Positions 35,135 through 45,156 of a DNA stretch of 64,000 bases are shown in pieces (the first letter of the stretch is position 1; the number at the start of each line of letters is the position of its first letter). The translations under genes were made by a program, and so were the position numbers. Source of the DNA: Clostridiales bacterium Firm_04 (GTDB taxonomy: Bacteria; Bacillota; Clostridia; Oscillospirales; Ruminococcaceae); contig LVAJ01000001.1 of NCBI GenBank assembly GCA_001603005.1, positions 27,801-91,800 on the forward strand, in the 5' to 3' direction. Under the pieces are notes generated by a model. It saw only the letters and a program-made list of their open reading frames with translations. It was not told where the DNA came from and made no database searches.

Positions 35135-35234
35135 CAGAGCCGTACAACATTGCTTCATCTATCAATCTGCAATTCACAGAAAACAAAAACAGCTGAAGAA
35201 ACATGTTTCAGCCCTGCAAACGGAGGATTCCATT

Positions 35235-36182
35235 ATGAAAAAATCAATGATGATCGCTGCACTCCTTGCATCCGCGCTCGTTCTGGCATCCTGTGACACA
35301 CCGGACGGCAGCCCGTCGGCATCCGTTCCGGATTCCGCTGCTGTGCAGACAACTGCACAGGCGGAAATCACAGCGGTATCCGAAACAACCGCAGCCGAAA
35401 GCACCGAAGCTGCATCCGAAACGACAACAGAATCGGCTTCTGAATCCGATGCGGCGCTGACCACGGCAGAGGACGGTTCGGAGACTACAACCGCCAAAAC
35501 CGAAATGAGAGGCGCACCGGATCTCGATCTCACAGCGATTGCCGGCACATGGTATATTGACGGGGATCCGACAGCTGCTTCCATCAAAATTTCCGCAGAC
35601 GGCAAATTCAAGACCTACTACGCATCCGGCAATCTGGAAAATGAGGGCACGATCCGCCGCGAGAGCGAGGAGATCGAAGGGACGACCGTTTACTGGTATA
35701 ATCTCTATGACAAAGACGGCAAGTATGTCATGGGCTTTGCGGATACCGGCAGCAGCACCGATCTCTATGTCGGCAACGGCGCAAGTCCGCACTACCGGAA
35801 ATTCGGCGAAGGCGGTCTTGCGGATGACGGACGCGGTCCGGGCGAAGAATTTATTGACACATGGAGCTGCGACCGTGCGACGCTCCGGATCATACAGCTT
35901 TCCGACGGCGATTTTTATGCGCAGATCCACCGGAGCTCTGACGCATTGTCCTATACTGACTGGGACTATCCGCTGGTTTATCAGGGCGGAAAACTCGTCT
36001 GTAACGGGAATGCGGCCAAGACCTCTGTGACGTATGCATCTGCGGATGCAGCGCCGGTTTTGAACGTGGAATACAAAAACGGAAGCGGTGAATTTGTCAT
36101 GCAGGATTCAGGCGTTGTCTGGAACGACCTGACGGAGCACAGCGGCGACGGCATGGTATTCACAAGAGCGCTGCCGGAATAA
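35235..36182 (+). CDS. Lipoprotein of unknown function
   Basis: Signal and lipobox MKKSMMIAALLASALVLASC (Cys20) are followed by a Thr/Ala/Ser/Glu-rich linker to about residue 90 and two beta-rich segments (GTWYIDGDPTAASIKISADG to about 195, then EEFIDTWSCDRATLRII onward). Each looks like a small lipocalin-like or substrate-sensing beta domain, but I cannot name a family. CGGAGG lies 7 bases before the ATG. It precedes an ABC system and may belong with it. Confidence 0.7.
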   Translation: MKKSMMIAALLASALVLASCDTPDGSPSASVPDSAAVQTTAQAEITAVSETTAAESTEAASETTTESASESDAALTTAEDGSETTTAKTEMRGAPDLDLTAIAGTWYIDGDPTAASIKISADGKFKTYYASGNLENEGTIRRESEEIEGTTVYWYNLYDKDGKYVMGFADTGSSTDLYVGNGASPHYRKFGEGGLADDGRGPGEEFIDTWSCDRATLRIIQLSDGDFYAQIHRSSDALSYTDWDYPLVYQGGKLVCNGNAAKTSVTYASADAAPVLNVEYKNGSGEFVMQDSGVVWNDLTEHSGDGMVFTRALPE

Positions 36183-36262
36183 CCGAGTTTTTCCGAACGG
36201 GAGCCGGACGGCTCCTGCTTCGTTCTGTAACGATCAATCCTTTGAAATGAGAGGCAGACTGC

Positions 36263-38674
36263 ATGTATTTCAAAATGCTGAAACACGATCTGAAACGGAA
36301 AAAAGGACTGAACATCATCCTGTTTCTGTTTATGACATTCGCGTCATTGCTGGTTTTTGTCGGAGCCGTACAGATCATCTCCAATCTGACATACCGCAAA
36401 ACCGCCGAAACATTCTGCCGCACCTCGGATGTGCTGCTGATGCCGGGGGATTCCGATCTGACGTTCGGGCAGCAGGAGCAGGCTTTGGGCAGGCTGCTTG
36501 CGCCGAATGAAAATGTTGTGGACTGGAGCACCGAAAAAATGCTCCGCATCGGCTCTGCTGCAATGGATTATCCGGATCATGACGAAGAAGAACGTCCGGT
36601 GTACAATTACAAATACCAGTTTCTCTGTGCCATGCCGCGGGAGCATGATCTGGTCTATGATCTTGCGGATCAGCCGTTTTATGTGCCGAACGGCAGCATT
36701 GCGGTGCCGGTCGATGTCTGCAATGTCACGGGCGTCGGCATCGGCGATACGATCCGCTATACGTCCCCCTACGGCAACACCTACGAGCTGACGGTCAGCA
36801 CAGTGTTCAAGGACAATTCCCTGCCGTTCGTCATGCGGTTTATTGTCTCGGATGCGGATTATGAAGTGCTTGCCGCCGATGCGGTCAGGAGCCCTGCCAT
36901 GTTCTGCATCCGGATGCGGAACAGCACCAACGACGACATCGACAGCCTGATGCGCAGCATCGAAAACGAGGTGTCCGCCTATGTGCTCGCGGATGCCTAT
37001 TCCGTCAGCGATGACGATGTGATGCGGAAGATCATTTCGTTATTTATCGTCATCATCAGCATCTTCCTCATTCTCATCATTCTGATGACGATCCGCTTCA
37101 CGATGATCGCGGAGCTGAAAGAGGAAGAAAAAGAGATCGGCATGATGAAAGCGCTCGGCGTGGATTCGCTGTCATTCCGCTGGATGTTTGCGGCGCGGTA
37201 TACTGCATTTGCGGTCATCGGCGGCATCATCGGCATTGCAGCGGGGATTCCGCTTTCCGGCACGGTGATCGGCATGCTCGGTCCGAACGCGATCCTGCCG
37301 CCGCGCTGGGTGATGGATCTGACCGGATTCCTCTGCGTCGCGGGCATCATCGCGGTGATGATCCTGTTCTCGCTGCTGGTCATGCGGCGCATTGAGAAGA
37401 TCTCGGCAATTGCGGCGCTGCACGGCGAAAACAGCGGCGAGCGCTTCTCCGGCAATGCACCGTTCTTCCTGCATCAGCGGAAAAAGATGAGCGTGCCGCT
37501 GTTCCTTGCATTGCGCGACCTGTTCGTGCGGCTCAAACGCTATCTGTTCCTTGTGATCGCATACACGCTCGGCACGGTGATCATGCTGCTGCCGTTCAAT
37601 GCCCGCAACAGCGTCGTGACGCCCGGATACGCAAGATTCTGGCTGCATCATACCTATGATTTCCGGCTCTCTCCCTCGGATGAACAGTGGGACGAGTTCG
37701 ACAGGATCCGCGAGAAGACCGGCAAGGACTTCTACACGGTCGTGAACGAGCAGATGGCGGAAGCGGGCATCCCTGCGTATATCGACACCTGTCATTCCGG
37801 CAGCGGCTGTCTCATGCTGAACGATTCCCGCAAAACATACGATGTCTACTGGAAAGAGGGATTTGCGGAGAAGATCACCTATCAGAAGGGCGGACGCGCG
37901 CCGGTCAGCGAGAATGAAGCGGCACTCAGCGCATTCACTGCCAACCGGTACGGTATTGTGCCGGGCATGAAGGTCAAAGCGATCCTCTATGAGCAGAACG
38001 CCGAGAAGACCGGCGCCGAGGAGCATGAACGCGAGCTGACGGTCACGGGGCTCTATGACCATATGGAAGCGGGCATTCCGTCTATGATTCTCTGGGACGG
38101 CTATGCGGACGGCTATGTCTACGGTTCCAGAGAGACCGGCTATGTGATCGACGCGCCGGACAGCGAAAAGCCTGCCGTCATTGCGCAGATGCGTGATCTT
38201 TTCGGCGCGGAACAGGTCTGCGGCGCGCAGGAAGGCATTGAGCGGGAGCTCCGCGACTTTGAGAGTCTGTTCGGGACGCTCAAACTTGTTGTCGGCATTG
38301 CCGTGTTCTTCGTCCTCGCGCTGATCACCTATCTCTATGAGAATGTATTCATCTCGGAAGAAGTGCCGGAGATCGCGCTGCTCAAGAGCACGGGATTCCG
38401 GAACGGCGCGGTCAGGCGCTGGCATCTGCTGCGGATGCTCTGCATCACATTGCTCTCCGTTGTGCTCGGAGAGATCATCTTCTGGACATGCGGTACGCCG
38501 TTCTTCCGGTTCTTTATGCGGCAGTATGAGGTCACGGGCATCCGGTTCCTCTTTGAATTTCCGGTGAGCTTTCTTGTGATCCCGGCGGCAGTGATCCTCA
38601 CGGTGCTGCTCGTTACCGGACTGACGCTCACAAAGATCCGCCGCATTGATATCCGCAGAATCAACGAAGAATAA
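36263..38674 (+). CDS. Large ABC permease with two FtsX domains
   Basis: 803 residues. TM1 (about 17-40) is followed by an external domain to about residue 255, an FtsX core (TIRFTMIAELKEEEKEIGMM, then KALGVDSLSFRWMF), TM segments to about 375, another TM near 430, a second external domain (about 450-665) and a final FtsX core (SEEVPEIALLKSTGFRN). This duplicated FtsX layout is typical of two-domain export or lipoprotein-release permeases and of some peptide-resistance pumps. The ATPase gene follows after 15 bases. Confidence 0.88.
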   Translation: MYFKMLKHDLKRKKGLNIILFLFMTFASLLVFVGAVQIISNLTYRKTAETFCRTSDVLLMPGDSDLTFGQQEQALGRLLAPNENVVDWSTEKMLRIGSAAMDYPDHDEEERPVYNYKYQFLCAMPREHDLVYDLADQPFYVPNGSIAVPVDVCNVTGVGIGDTIRYTSPYGNTYELTVSTVFKDNSLPFVMRFIVSDADYEVLAADAVRSPAMFCIRMRNSTNDDIDSLMRSIENEVSAYVLADAYSVSDDDVMRKIISLFIVIISIFLILIILMTIRFTMIAELKEEEKEIGMMKALGVDSLSFRWMFAARYTAFAVIGGIIGIAAGIPLSGTVIGMLGPNAILPPRWVMDLTGFLCVAGIIAVMILFSLLVMRRIEKISAIAALHGENSGERFSGNAPFFLHQRKKMSVPLFLALRDLFVRLKRYLFLVIAYTLGTVIMLLPFNARNSVVTPGYARFWLHHTYDFRLSPSDEQWDEFDRIREKTGKDFYTVVNEQMAEAGIPAYIDTCHSGSGCLMLNDSRKTYDVYWKEGFAEKITYQKGGRAPVSENEAALSAFTANRYGIVPGMKVKAILYEQNAEKTGAEEHERELTVTGLYDHMEAGIPSMILWDGYADGYVYGSRETGYVIDAPDSEKPAVIAQMRDLFGAEQVCGAQEGIERELRDFESLFGTLKLVVGIAVFFVLALITYLYENVFISEEVPEIALLKSTGFRNGAVRRWHLLRMLCITLLSVVLGEIIFWTCGTPFFRFFMRQYEVTGIRFLFEFPVSFLVIPAAVILTVLLVTGLTLTKIRRIDIRRINEE

Positions 38675-38689
38675 GGGGGCATGAAGACG

Positions 38690-39448
38690 ATGGAAACACT
38701 GATCACAGTCAAGGATCTTTGCAAAACATACAAGACCGGCAAGCAGGAAAACACCGTCCTGAACGGCGTCTGCTTCGAGATGCAGGCAGGGGAGTTTGTT
38801 TCGGTCATGGGGCCGTCCGGCAGCGGAAAATCCACGCTGCTTTACACCGTCAGCGGCATGGATACCGTCACATCCGGCACGGTATCGTTCCGCGGCAGAG
38901 AACTCTCCGGCATGCAGCAGAAGGAGCTTGCGCAGATTCGCCTGAAAGAAATGGGCTTTATCTTCCAGCAGATGTACATGATGAAAAAACTCTGTATTTT
39001 CGATAATATCGTGCTGCCTGCCTATCAGGCGGGCGCAGTGCGTGCAGAGGCGAACAGCCGTGCGGAGCAGCTGATGCAGCGGCTCGGCATCTCGGAGACC
39101 GCAAAGCATGAGGTCACAGAGGTCTCCGGCGGCGAATTGCAGCGTGCCTGCCTGTGCAGAGCGCTCATCAACGAACCGCAGATTCTCTTTGCGGATGAAC
39201 CGACCGGCGCACTCAACTCCAAAGCGGCAGCGGACGTCATGCGCGAACTCGTCAATGTCTGGCGTACAGGCACCGGCATCCTCATGGTGACGCACAGCGT
39301 CCGCGTGGCAGCGATGAGCGAACGCGTACTCTATCTCATGGACGGCACGGTGCAGGGCGAGATCCGGCTCGGCAGGCTCGAAGAAGATGCCGATACCGCC
39401 GGACGGGAGCAGCGCCTCAGCGCATGGCTCATGGAACGCGGCTGGTGA
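38690..39448 (+). CDS. ABC transporter ATP-binding protein, LolD/BceA type
   Basis: Walker A GPSGSGKSTLLY, Q-loop FIFQQMYMMKKL, a divergent signature VSGGELQRACLCRAL and Walker B ILFADEPTGALNSKA. It is the partner ATPase of the FtsX permease upstream. ATG at 38690 is 10 bases after AAGGGGG; the ATG at 38681 is one base away from that site. The C-terminal tail is about 25 residues longer than the core fold. Confidence 0.92.
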   Translation: METLITVKDLCKTYKTGKQENTVLNGVCFEMQAGEFVSVMGPSGSGKSTLLYTVSGMDTVTSGTVSFRGRELSGMQQKELAQIRLKEMGFIFQQMYMMKKLCIFDNIVLPAYQAGAVRAEANSRAEQLMQRLGISETAKHEVTEVSGGELQRACLCRALINEPQILFADEPTGALNSKAAADVMRELVNVWRTGTGILMVTHSVRVAAMSERVLYLMDGTVQGEIRLGRLEEDADTAGREQRLSAWLMERGW

Positions 39449-39457
39449 GGTGTGTGC

Positions 39458-40843
39458 ATGAAAAGACGATCTATTTGCGCTGCTGCTGCGATGCTGCTGC
39501 TCACCGGCTGCGGCAGTCCGCGCACCGGCTATGACGATTTCACTGCACCGGAGCAGGGTGCGAGTACGCTCAAACCCGTTTCGGATATCTACGCAGAGCG
39601 GCATTATGAGGGCGTTGCGCCGACCGTTGAGGAAACGCTGGAAACGGTCACGACCGGCGGCGGTGCCTGCGTGATCGCGCGCAAAAACAGCTATTATGAC
39701 GTCACGCTCGATTACGGCAAGGGCAGCCATGAAGCAGTCGGCGCTGCATATGCCGAAGCGATCAAAAAGATCCGTCCGGATTACGGAAGCATTGTAGAGC
39801 CCTATCTCTATGAGAATATCCGTGCGGCATTCCCGAATCTTGCGGGCGATTATACCGCCGTACAGAACCGCACCGAGGCGATCTTCGGGACACTGCGCGC
39901 ACCCTATCAGCAGGAGCTGCGCGGCTTTGCGGATACGATTGCCGGCGATACAGAGGGGTTCACCGAGGACGGGATTTTCTCCGCGGAAGAAGCGATCCTG
40001 ATGCAGCTGATCCCGGACGTGCTGCGCGGAACGGCATGCAGCGGCATTACGGCATCCGGCAGTGCAACGGCATCCGGCGAACGCATCACCTGCCGCATGC
40101 TCGAATGGCAGCTCGGCAGCGAGAATCAGATCTGTGCCGCACATGCGCTCCTGCATATGAAGCAGGGGGACGAGAGCTTTACCTCGGTCAATCTGCTCGG
40201 CTTTCTGACGATCCTCACCGCGGTCAATGACGACGGCGTGATGCTGAGCATTCTCGATGTCGGCAGCAAATACGGCGTGCCGTATACGACCGCGGATAAA
40301 TGCAGCTACACCTACGATATCCGCTATGCGCTCGAACAGTACGCCGCGGCGCCGGAAGCTGCTTCCTATCTGCGCAGCAATGCACAGCATTATCCCTACT
40401 GCCTGAATGTGCTCTGCACCGATGCAAAGGACGCGTGTGTCGCGGAGCTCTGCGTCGATCCGAAAGAGGGCGTACCGCTCCTGCGCGACGAGAACACGCC
40501 GCTGCGCGAGGGGCTCGTGTGGGATGATCCGGCGTATCTCTGCGTGGTCAATTCCTTTGCCGCGCGGCGCAATGCCGATCAGCTGACGCACAATTCGGGC
40601 AATCTCATCCGCTGGAACCGCTATTATGATCTGTTCGGCGGGCAGCGCGGACTGACGCTCGGCGGATTCAAGGAGCGCATGACATCCGAGCAGACCGACA
40701 ATGAATTTGTGCGCATCCGCAGCGAAAACGTGGTACACATGGTCATTGCGGATTATGACACGCACAGCCTGCAGGCGATCCTCACCGGAACAGACGGCGT
40801 TGCGGACGCTCCGGAGTTTATCGACCTCGGCAGCTGGGACTGA
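39458..40843 (+). CDS. Lipoprotein Ntn hydrolase, peptidase C45 / choloylglycine-hydrolase-like
   Basis: Lipobox LLLTGC places the protein on the outer face of the membrane. The middle matches the C45 acyltransferase-like pattern with the nucleophile after a short propeptide-like region: RGTACSGI (Cys194), followed by ERITCRMLEWQ, the equivalent of the GRNLDW motif. Such enzymes cleave or transfer linear amide bonds. The late NSGNLIRWNRYYDL region is also family-like. It is the last gene of the ABC operon, starts 9 bases after the ATPase stop, and is followed by a hairpin terminator. The substrate is unknown; a link to what the ABC pump exports is plausible. Confidence 0.75.
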   Translation: MKRRSICAAAAMLLLTGCGSPRTGYDDFTAPEQGASTLKPVSDIYAERHYEGVAPTVEETLETVTTGGGACVIARKNSYYDVTLDYGKGSHEAVGAAYAEAIKKIRPDYGSIVEPYLYENIRAAFPNLAGDYTAVQNRTEAIFGTLRAPYQQELRGFADTIAGDTEGFTEDGIFSAEEAILMQLIPDVLRGTACSGITASGSATASGERITCRMLEWQLGSENQICAAHALLHMKQGDESFTSVNLLGFLTILTAVNDDGVMLSILDVGSKYGVPYTTADKCSYTYDIRYALEQYAAAPEAASYLRSNAQHYPYCLNVLCTDAKDACVAELCVDPKEGVPLLRDENTPLREGLVWDDPAYLCVVNSFAARRNADQLTHNSGNLIRWNRYYDLFGGQRGLTLGGFKERMTSEQTDNEFVRIRSENVVHMVIADYDTHSLQAILTGTDGVADAPEFIDLGSWD

Positions 40844-40897
40844 CCGGCACGGTTCACATCCGATTTCCCGTAAAACCGCAGCCGTATAAAATACAAT

Positions 40898-40935
40898 GCC
40901 CCGAAGCACTATAAAATGCTTCGGGGCTTGTCTGT
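40898..40935. terminator. Hairpin between convergent genes
   Basis: GCCCCGAAGCA (40898-40908) pairs with TGCTTCGGGGC (40917-40927) and is followed on the plus strand by TTGTCTGTTCTTG. The T run is weak; it could serve both convergent genes. Confidence 0.65.
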
Positions 40936-40961
40936 TCTTGTGCGGGGAGATGCCGCCGCAT

Positions 40962-43900
40962 TCATTCTTTGAACGTCGCATTGATCCTGACAAGGTCGTC
41001 ACCGGTATGAATGATCACAGCGACTTTTCGCACCGTGCCGGTTTCATCGGTTGTGAGTTCCAGCGTTCCGGTATCCATGCCGGAGCCTTTCCAGCTTCCC
41101 TCCTGAACGATATGCGGATCTTCGGTTTCACCGCCAATGAAAACCCCGCGATAATATTCGTAATACGAAGTCTCGAAGCTGCCTGCACATGTGCTGAGAT
41201 CCGCCGTCCAGTTGTTGACATCCTCTGTATTCTGCACCTTTCCGGTGACCGTGAAGCCTGTGTGGCTGCTGTGTCCCCGTGACAGCTCCTCAAACGGACT
41301 GTACATCCCGTCCGGATCGTAATCATCGGGGAACGTATCCCATGACCTGTATTCTGCGGGGAATGTGAAGGAGAAGAAGCCGTCCTTGTCCAGCCGGAAG
41401 GTCGTTTCCTCCTCGGTACTGCTCACAGAGAGGCCGCCGTAGTAACCGCCGGCAGAGACCGTTCTGAGCCTGAGCTCCGGATATTCCGTTTCAAACGATG
41501 CTTCAAACGGCACGGCTGCTGCTGTGCGCACATCCGGACGCTGTGTTCCGGTGCTGTCGGTTCCGGCATCAATCAGCTCGCAGACTGTGATCTCCAGACG
41601 GGACGTCTGATTCGGGATGACATGCAGAGCACCGAACGGCAGCCTGATCTCCTTTGACCAGTCGGCAAAATCAATTTTCTGCGTATAGGTCTCTTTGCCG
41701 TTTACGCTTGCGATCAGCAGGAACCGGTCGGTCAGCCCGTTTGCGCCCTCTTTGCTCTGTCCGGATCGGAGCGTGACGGTCAGGATCTCGTTTTCCTCGT
41801 CAAGCTCGACCGCGGGCGTTTGGGGTGCGGGAATATAGCGGACGGTATATCCGCTGCTGCCGAGCGCATCCTTGTCCTGCAATTCCCGATAGCAGAGTGT
41901 TTTTGCTTTTGTATTGAGCACCAGTCCGCGTTTGGATTCCTGACCGATGGGCTGTCCGTCTGCCCCTGCCGGCAGCAGGAAGGTATGTCCGGGCAGCAGC
42001 TCGCCAAAGTCCGGATCGCGGACGATCAGGGCAGTCCAGCCGCCTGTTTCCGCACCCGTGATCCCTGTCATTGCGCAGGAGAACGGTGCGGCGTTCACAC
42101 GAACCGGCGCGCTGGAATGACTGTCCGAAAGACTGAGCTTTCTCACGACAGAGGGGAAGTAGCCGTCGCCGTTTTTGGTTTTTCCCATCAGGTCGTGTGC
42201 AAGGCTGTTCGCTTCCCGTGAAATGGACTTCTGAAAGCCTTTCCAGTATATATCCAGCAGTTGATTGGTGCTGTCGTTGTGGAATGTCTCGCGGAACAGC
42301 GCGGTGATGCTGCCCGTTCGTTTGAATGCCGTGATCAGCTCCCAGCCGGTCAGTTCGATGTTCAGCTTGCCGGACATATAGTCCCAGAACTGCGAGAGTG
42401 CATAGCCTTCGGCGCGCAGCAGTTCTTCATCCGGTTCATTGTCATCAATTGCGATCGCATACAGCTCATAGCTCTTGCTGATCTCCTCACTGTAGGCATT
42501 GATCATCTCATGTTCTTCATAGTATTTTCCGCAGCGGTGCTCGACGATCATGGCGGACATCTCCGAGAATTTCAGGTTGGAGCGCACATGTGCCGAGAGC
42601 TTTTTGTTCTGCATCAGGTGATAGACCTCGTGCGTCAGCGTGACGAGCATGTTGTCGCCGGTTGTTTCGGAGACCGTTTCACCGTAGATATCATAATATT
42701 TCGTTTTCTTGCTGACACGCGGAACGTCGGCAAATCCGGTGCGTCCCATCTGGAGATAGGCATCGTACCACTGCGGCGTTTCGGCATTTCCGGTACCGCT
42801 CTGAAGCGCCGTGGTGAAGTAAATGACCGGCTTGGCACCGAGCTTCGGGCAGCCTTCCTGCACTCTCAGATAATCCAATGCCTTGTCAAAATCATATGCA
42901 AGCAGCCGGACATCCGCCGGAATATACTCGATCTCGGCGAGCTCCTTCTGATATACCGCATCCTGTTTCAGCAAATCGGCAAGGATCCGCGCAGTGATGC
43001 GGTTTACCTCGCGCTCATAGCCCCAGCTCAGCATACCCCACGGGATCCACGCATTTTCCGCTTCCTCTGTTGCCATTTTGCGCGCCCGCTTTTCGGTTTC
43101 TTCAACGATCGCTTTTACCCGTGCCTCACGCGCCTTTTTTTCATCATTGGTTTCGGTGTCCGCATACAGAATGATGCAGTGATCTGCTGTATAACGCGCC
43201 AGCCTGTCCTTTTCATCCGCATTCCAGATCGAATCCCGTTCCTTTGCTTCCGGCGCGATCTTCTCATAATAGTAGTAGATCATCGTGCCGATGAGAGCCG
43301 GAACAAGAACCCAAAGCCACGCGCTGTTCTGGTCGCTTTCCCAGCAGGCGGTATTTCCGTTCACATCAAACGCATATTCCGAAACGGTTCCGGTCTGGTC
43401 GATGCGGAGAAGATGCAGCTCATCGTACAGTTCTTCCGGCAGATTCAGGGTGCTGAGGTCGTATTCTGCGGTATAGCTGCCGGGCAGATGCTCCTCGATG
43501 CCCAGTCCGGCATCCGCTTCCCAGCCGTCCAGCACGGTGATGCCGTCCCCGCTGAACCGTTCGTTCAGCGCCAGTCCCTCTGCATCGGTCAGCTCACGGA
43601 ATTGCAGCTGACCGTCACGGCTGAGCGCGTTTTCTTCCGCAGAAACGGTCAGCCTGCCGAGTACCTTTTCCGTGAATGCCTTGCTGCTGCCGTCCGGTTT
43701 CAGGATCCATTCTGCTGCGGCGGCAGTATCGGGCAGTTCGGGCATATCGGAATCGGGTTCCGCAGGACGCACCGGCGCCGCAGTCTGCTTCGGCTGCTGA
43801 CCGATCAGCTGTATCAGCAGCACGGCATCGGTCATCGTCAGAATGCCGTCGCGATTTATGTCCGCAGCGCGCAGACCGGTTGGGAATACCGCAAATATGC

Positions 43901-44996
43901 AGTCCTCTGCAAGCCAGCGCAGCAGCAGCACAGCATCCGCGACCGAGCAGCTGCCGTTCTGATCGACGTCGCCGTACAGCAGATCCGGATCAAATGCCGC
44001 GGTCGTTGCGGGGACAGTTGTTGTCAGCAGCGTTGTGGTGCGCGGCTTTTCCGTTGTGGTGACGGGCGCTGCGGTCGTCGCAGCAGTGCCCGTAGTCGCT
44101 GCGGGCTTTTCGGTTGTCACCGTGACCGGCAGCGTTGTCGCAGCGGCAGGCACGGTCAGCCTGTAATCCGTCCAGATCTCGATATGATTCTGCATGATGT
44201 GATACTGACCGCCGCAGGCTTTGCCGTTGATGATCAGCGTCGGGCTGCCGCCGAATACATAGCCGTCATCCGGCACGATCCACAGGAAATACGTGTATTC
44301 CGTGCCGCCGGAGAATGCCGTCAGCAGCCGGTTCCCGTCCGGAAATGCATCCTCATTGAGTTCTGTGCGGCTCATGACGCGTTCGCCGCCGCCTTCCCAG
44401 CCTTCCGTCAGAATGGAGAAGTGGGAGCCGGCAGCGGGCATTCCGCTGAAAACGGGCGCATCTCCGTCCGAGAAGGTGAGCTGTGCGCCGATGATCTCCA
44501 CGGTGTCCAGTGCGGCGGGCTCTGACGCGGGCGTGACCGTGCCGAGGAAATCGCACCGGATCGCGATGTAATCCGGCTGAACCGTGACGTCGTAATCCAT
44601 CATGCTGATTTCCCAGCCGTCATAATACAGCGTAAAATATTCGGGAAACGCATACCCGTCCTTTGGTACGAGCTGGATATAATATGCATAGTAGGGGACC
44701 TCGCCGTCTTCCGGCACGGGGATCGCATTGCCGGTGCTGCGGAGACAGCTTTCATCTGTTTCGATATTCACCCAAGCCTCGTTTGCGAGCGTCATCTGCG
44801 CGGCACATTCCTCTGAAAGATGCGCGGTATATGCCGGCGTATACCCTGCAAAGAGTGCGTCATTGATCCCGAACAGCTCGATCTTTGTGATCTCCTGCGC
44901 GGGATCGCCGGCGGCAGCGATCTGCTGTGCGGGAATCGCGCATATCGTCATGACGGCGGCTGTGATGCCGGAAATCAGGTTCAGAACGCTTTTCAT
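40962..44996 (-). CDS. Large secreted protein: dockerin, TM segment and HExxH metalloprotease-like domain
   Basis: 1344 residues. Order: signal peptide (1-29), two related beta domains (about 33-155 and 163-285; YFTLYYDGWEI and PTLIINGKACGG are equivalent), a Thr-rich linker (287-335), a complete type I dockerin in the middle (YGDVDQNGSC to about 400), a linker, a hydrophobic stretch (559-578, WLWVLVPALIGTMIYYYY), a charged helix, and a domain with THEVYHLMQ (HExxH at 789-793) and a possible third ligand Glu at 812 or 819 (FSEMSAMIVE). Two or more beta domains end the protein. AAAAGGAGG precedes the ATG. The HExxH strongly suggests a zinc peptidase, but I cannot name the family. Confidence 0.8.
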   Translation of the reverse strand: MKSVLNLISGITAAVMTICAIPAQQIAAAGDPAQEITKIELFGINDALFAGYTPAYTAHLSEECAAQMTLANEAWVNIETDESCLRSTGNAIPVPEDGEVPYYAYYIQLVPKDGYAFPEYFTLYYDGWEISMMDYDVTVQPDYIAIRCDFLGTVTPASEPAALDTVEIIGAQLTFSDGDAPVFSGMPAAGSHFSILTEGWEGGGERVMSRTELNEDAFPDGNRLLTAFSGGTEYTYFLWIVPDDGYVFGGSPTLIINGKACGGQYHIMQNHIEIWTDYRLTVPAAATTLPVTVTTEKPAATTGTAATTAAPVTTTEKPRTTTLLTTTVPATTAAFDPDLLYGDVDQNGSCSVADAVLLLRWLAEDCIFAVFPTGLRAADINRDGILTMTDAVLLIQLIGQQPKQTAAPVRPAEPDSDMPELPDTAAAAEWILKPDGSSKAFTEKVLGRLTVSAEENALSRDGQLQFRELTDAEGLALNERFSGDGITVLDGWEADAGLGIEEHLPGSYTAEYDLSTLNLPEELYDELHLLRIDQTGTVSEYAFDVNGNTACWESDQNSAWLWVLVPALIGTMIYYYYEKIAPEAKERDSIWNADEKDRLARYTADHCIILYADTETNDEKKAREARVKAIVEETEKRARKMATEEAENAWIPWGMLSWGYEREVNRITARILADLLKQDAVYQKELAEIEYIPADVRLLAYDFDKALDYLRVQEGCPKLGAKPVIYFTTALQSGTGNAETPQWYDAYLQMGRTGFADVPRVSKKTKYYDIYGETVSETTGDNMLVTLTHEVYHLMQNKKLSAHVRSNLKFSEMSAMIVEHRCGKYYEEHEMINAYSEEISKSYELYAIAIDDNEPDEELLRAEGYALSQFWDYMSGKLNIELTGWELITAFKRTGSITALFRETFHNDSTNQLLDIYWKGFQKSISREANSLAHDLMGKTKNGDGYFPSVVRKLSLSDSHSSAPVRVNAAPFSCAMTGITGAETGGWTALIVRDPDFGELLPGHTFLLPAGADGQPIGQESKRGLVLNTKAKTLCYRELQDKDALGSSGYTVRYIPAPQTPAVELDEENEILTVTLRSGQSKEGANGLTDRFLLIASVNGKETYTQKIDFADWSKEIRLPFGALHVIPNQTSRLEITVCELIDAGTDSTGTQRPDVRTAAAVPFEASFETEYPELRLRTVSAGGYYGGLSVSSTEEETTFRLDKDGFFSFTFPAEYRSWDTFPDDYDPDGMYSPFEELSRGHSSHTGFTVTGKVQNTEDVNNWTADLSTCAGSFETSYYEYYRGVFIGGETEDPHIVQEGSWKGSGMDTGTLELTTDETGTVRKVAVIIHTGDDLVRINATFKE

Positions 44997-45127
44997 ACGG
45001 CTGCCTCCTTTTCACGGTTAAAAATGCTGCATAATCATGCTGCATGACGGAGCATCTGCATTGTGTCAGCAGATTTCAGCTTGTATGCGGCATCACTGCG
45101 CGCAGACATACTGCTGTTATTGAAATA

Positions 45128-45156
45128 ATTATACCAATTCTTCATCTGAATGTCAA
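45128..45156 (-). promoter_or_regulatory. Consensus sigma-A promoter of the HExxH dockerin gene
   Basis: On the minus strand TTGACA (45156-45151), 17 bases, TATAAT (45133-45128), a perfect consensus pair, with a leader of about 125 bases. Confidence 0.87.

Noticed and set aside
35190..35215. GCTGAA/TTTCAGC hairpin ahead of the lipoprotein gene as terminator or operator
   Set aside because: The stem is short and AT-rich with no T run, and nothing else supports a function.
37172..41002. A 1276-codon open frame on the minus strand opposite the ABC permease, ATPase and hydrolase genes
   Set aside because: It is the mirror of three well-supported plus-strand genes with recognisable motifs; GC-rich codon use removes stops from this antisense frame. 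Its protein shows no domain.
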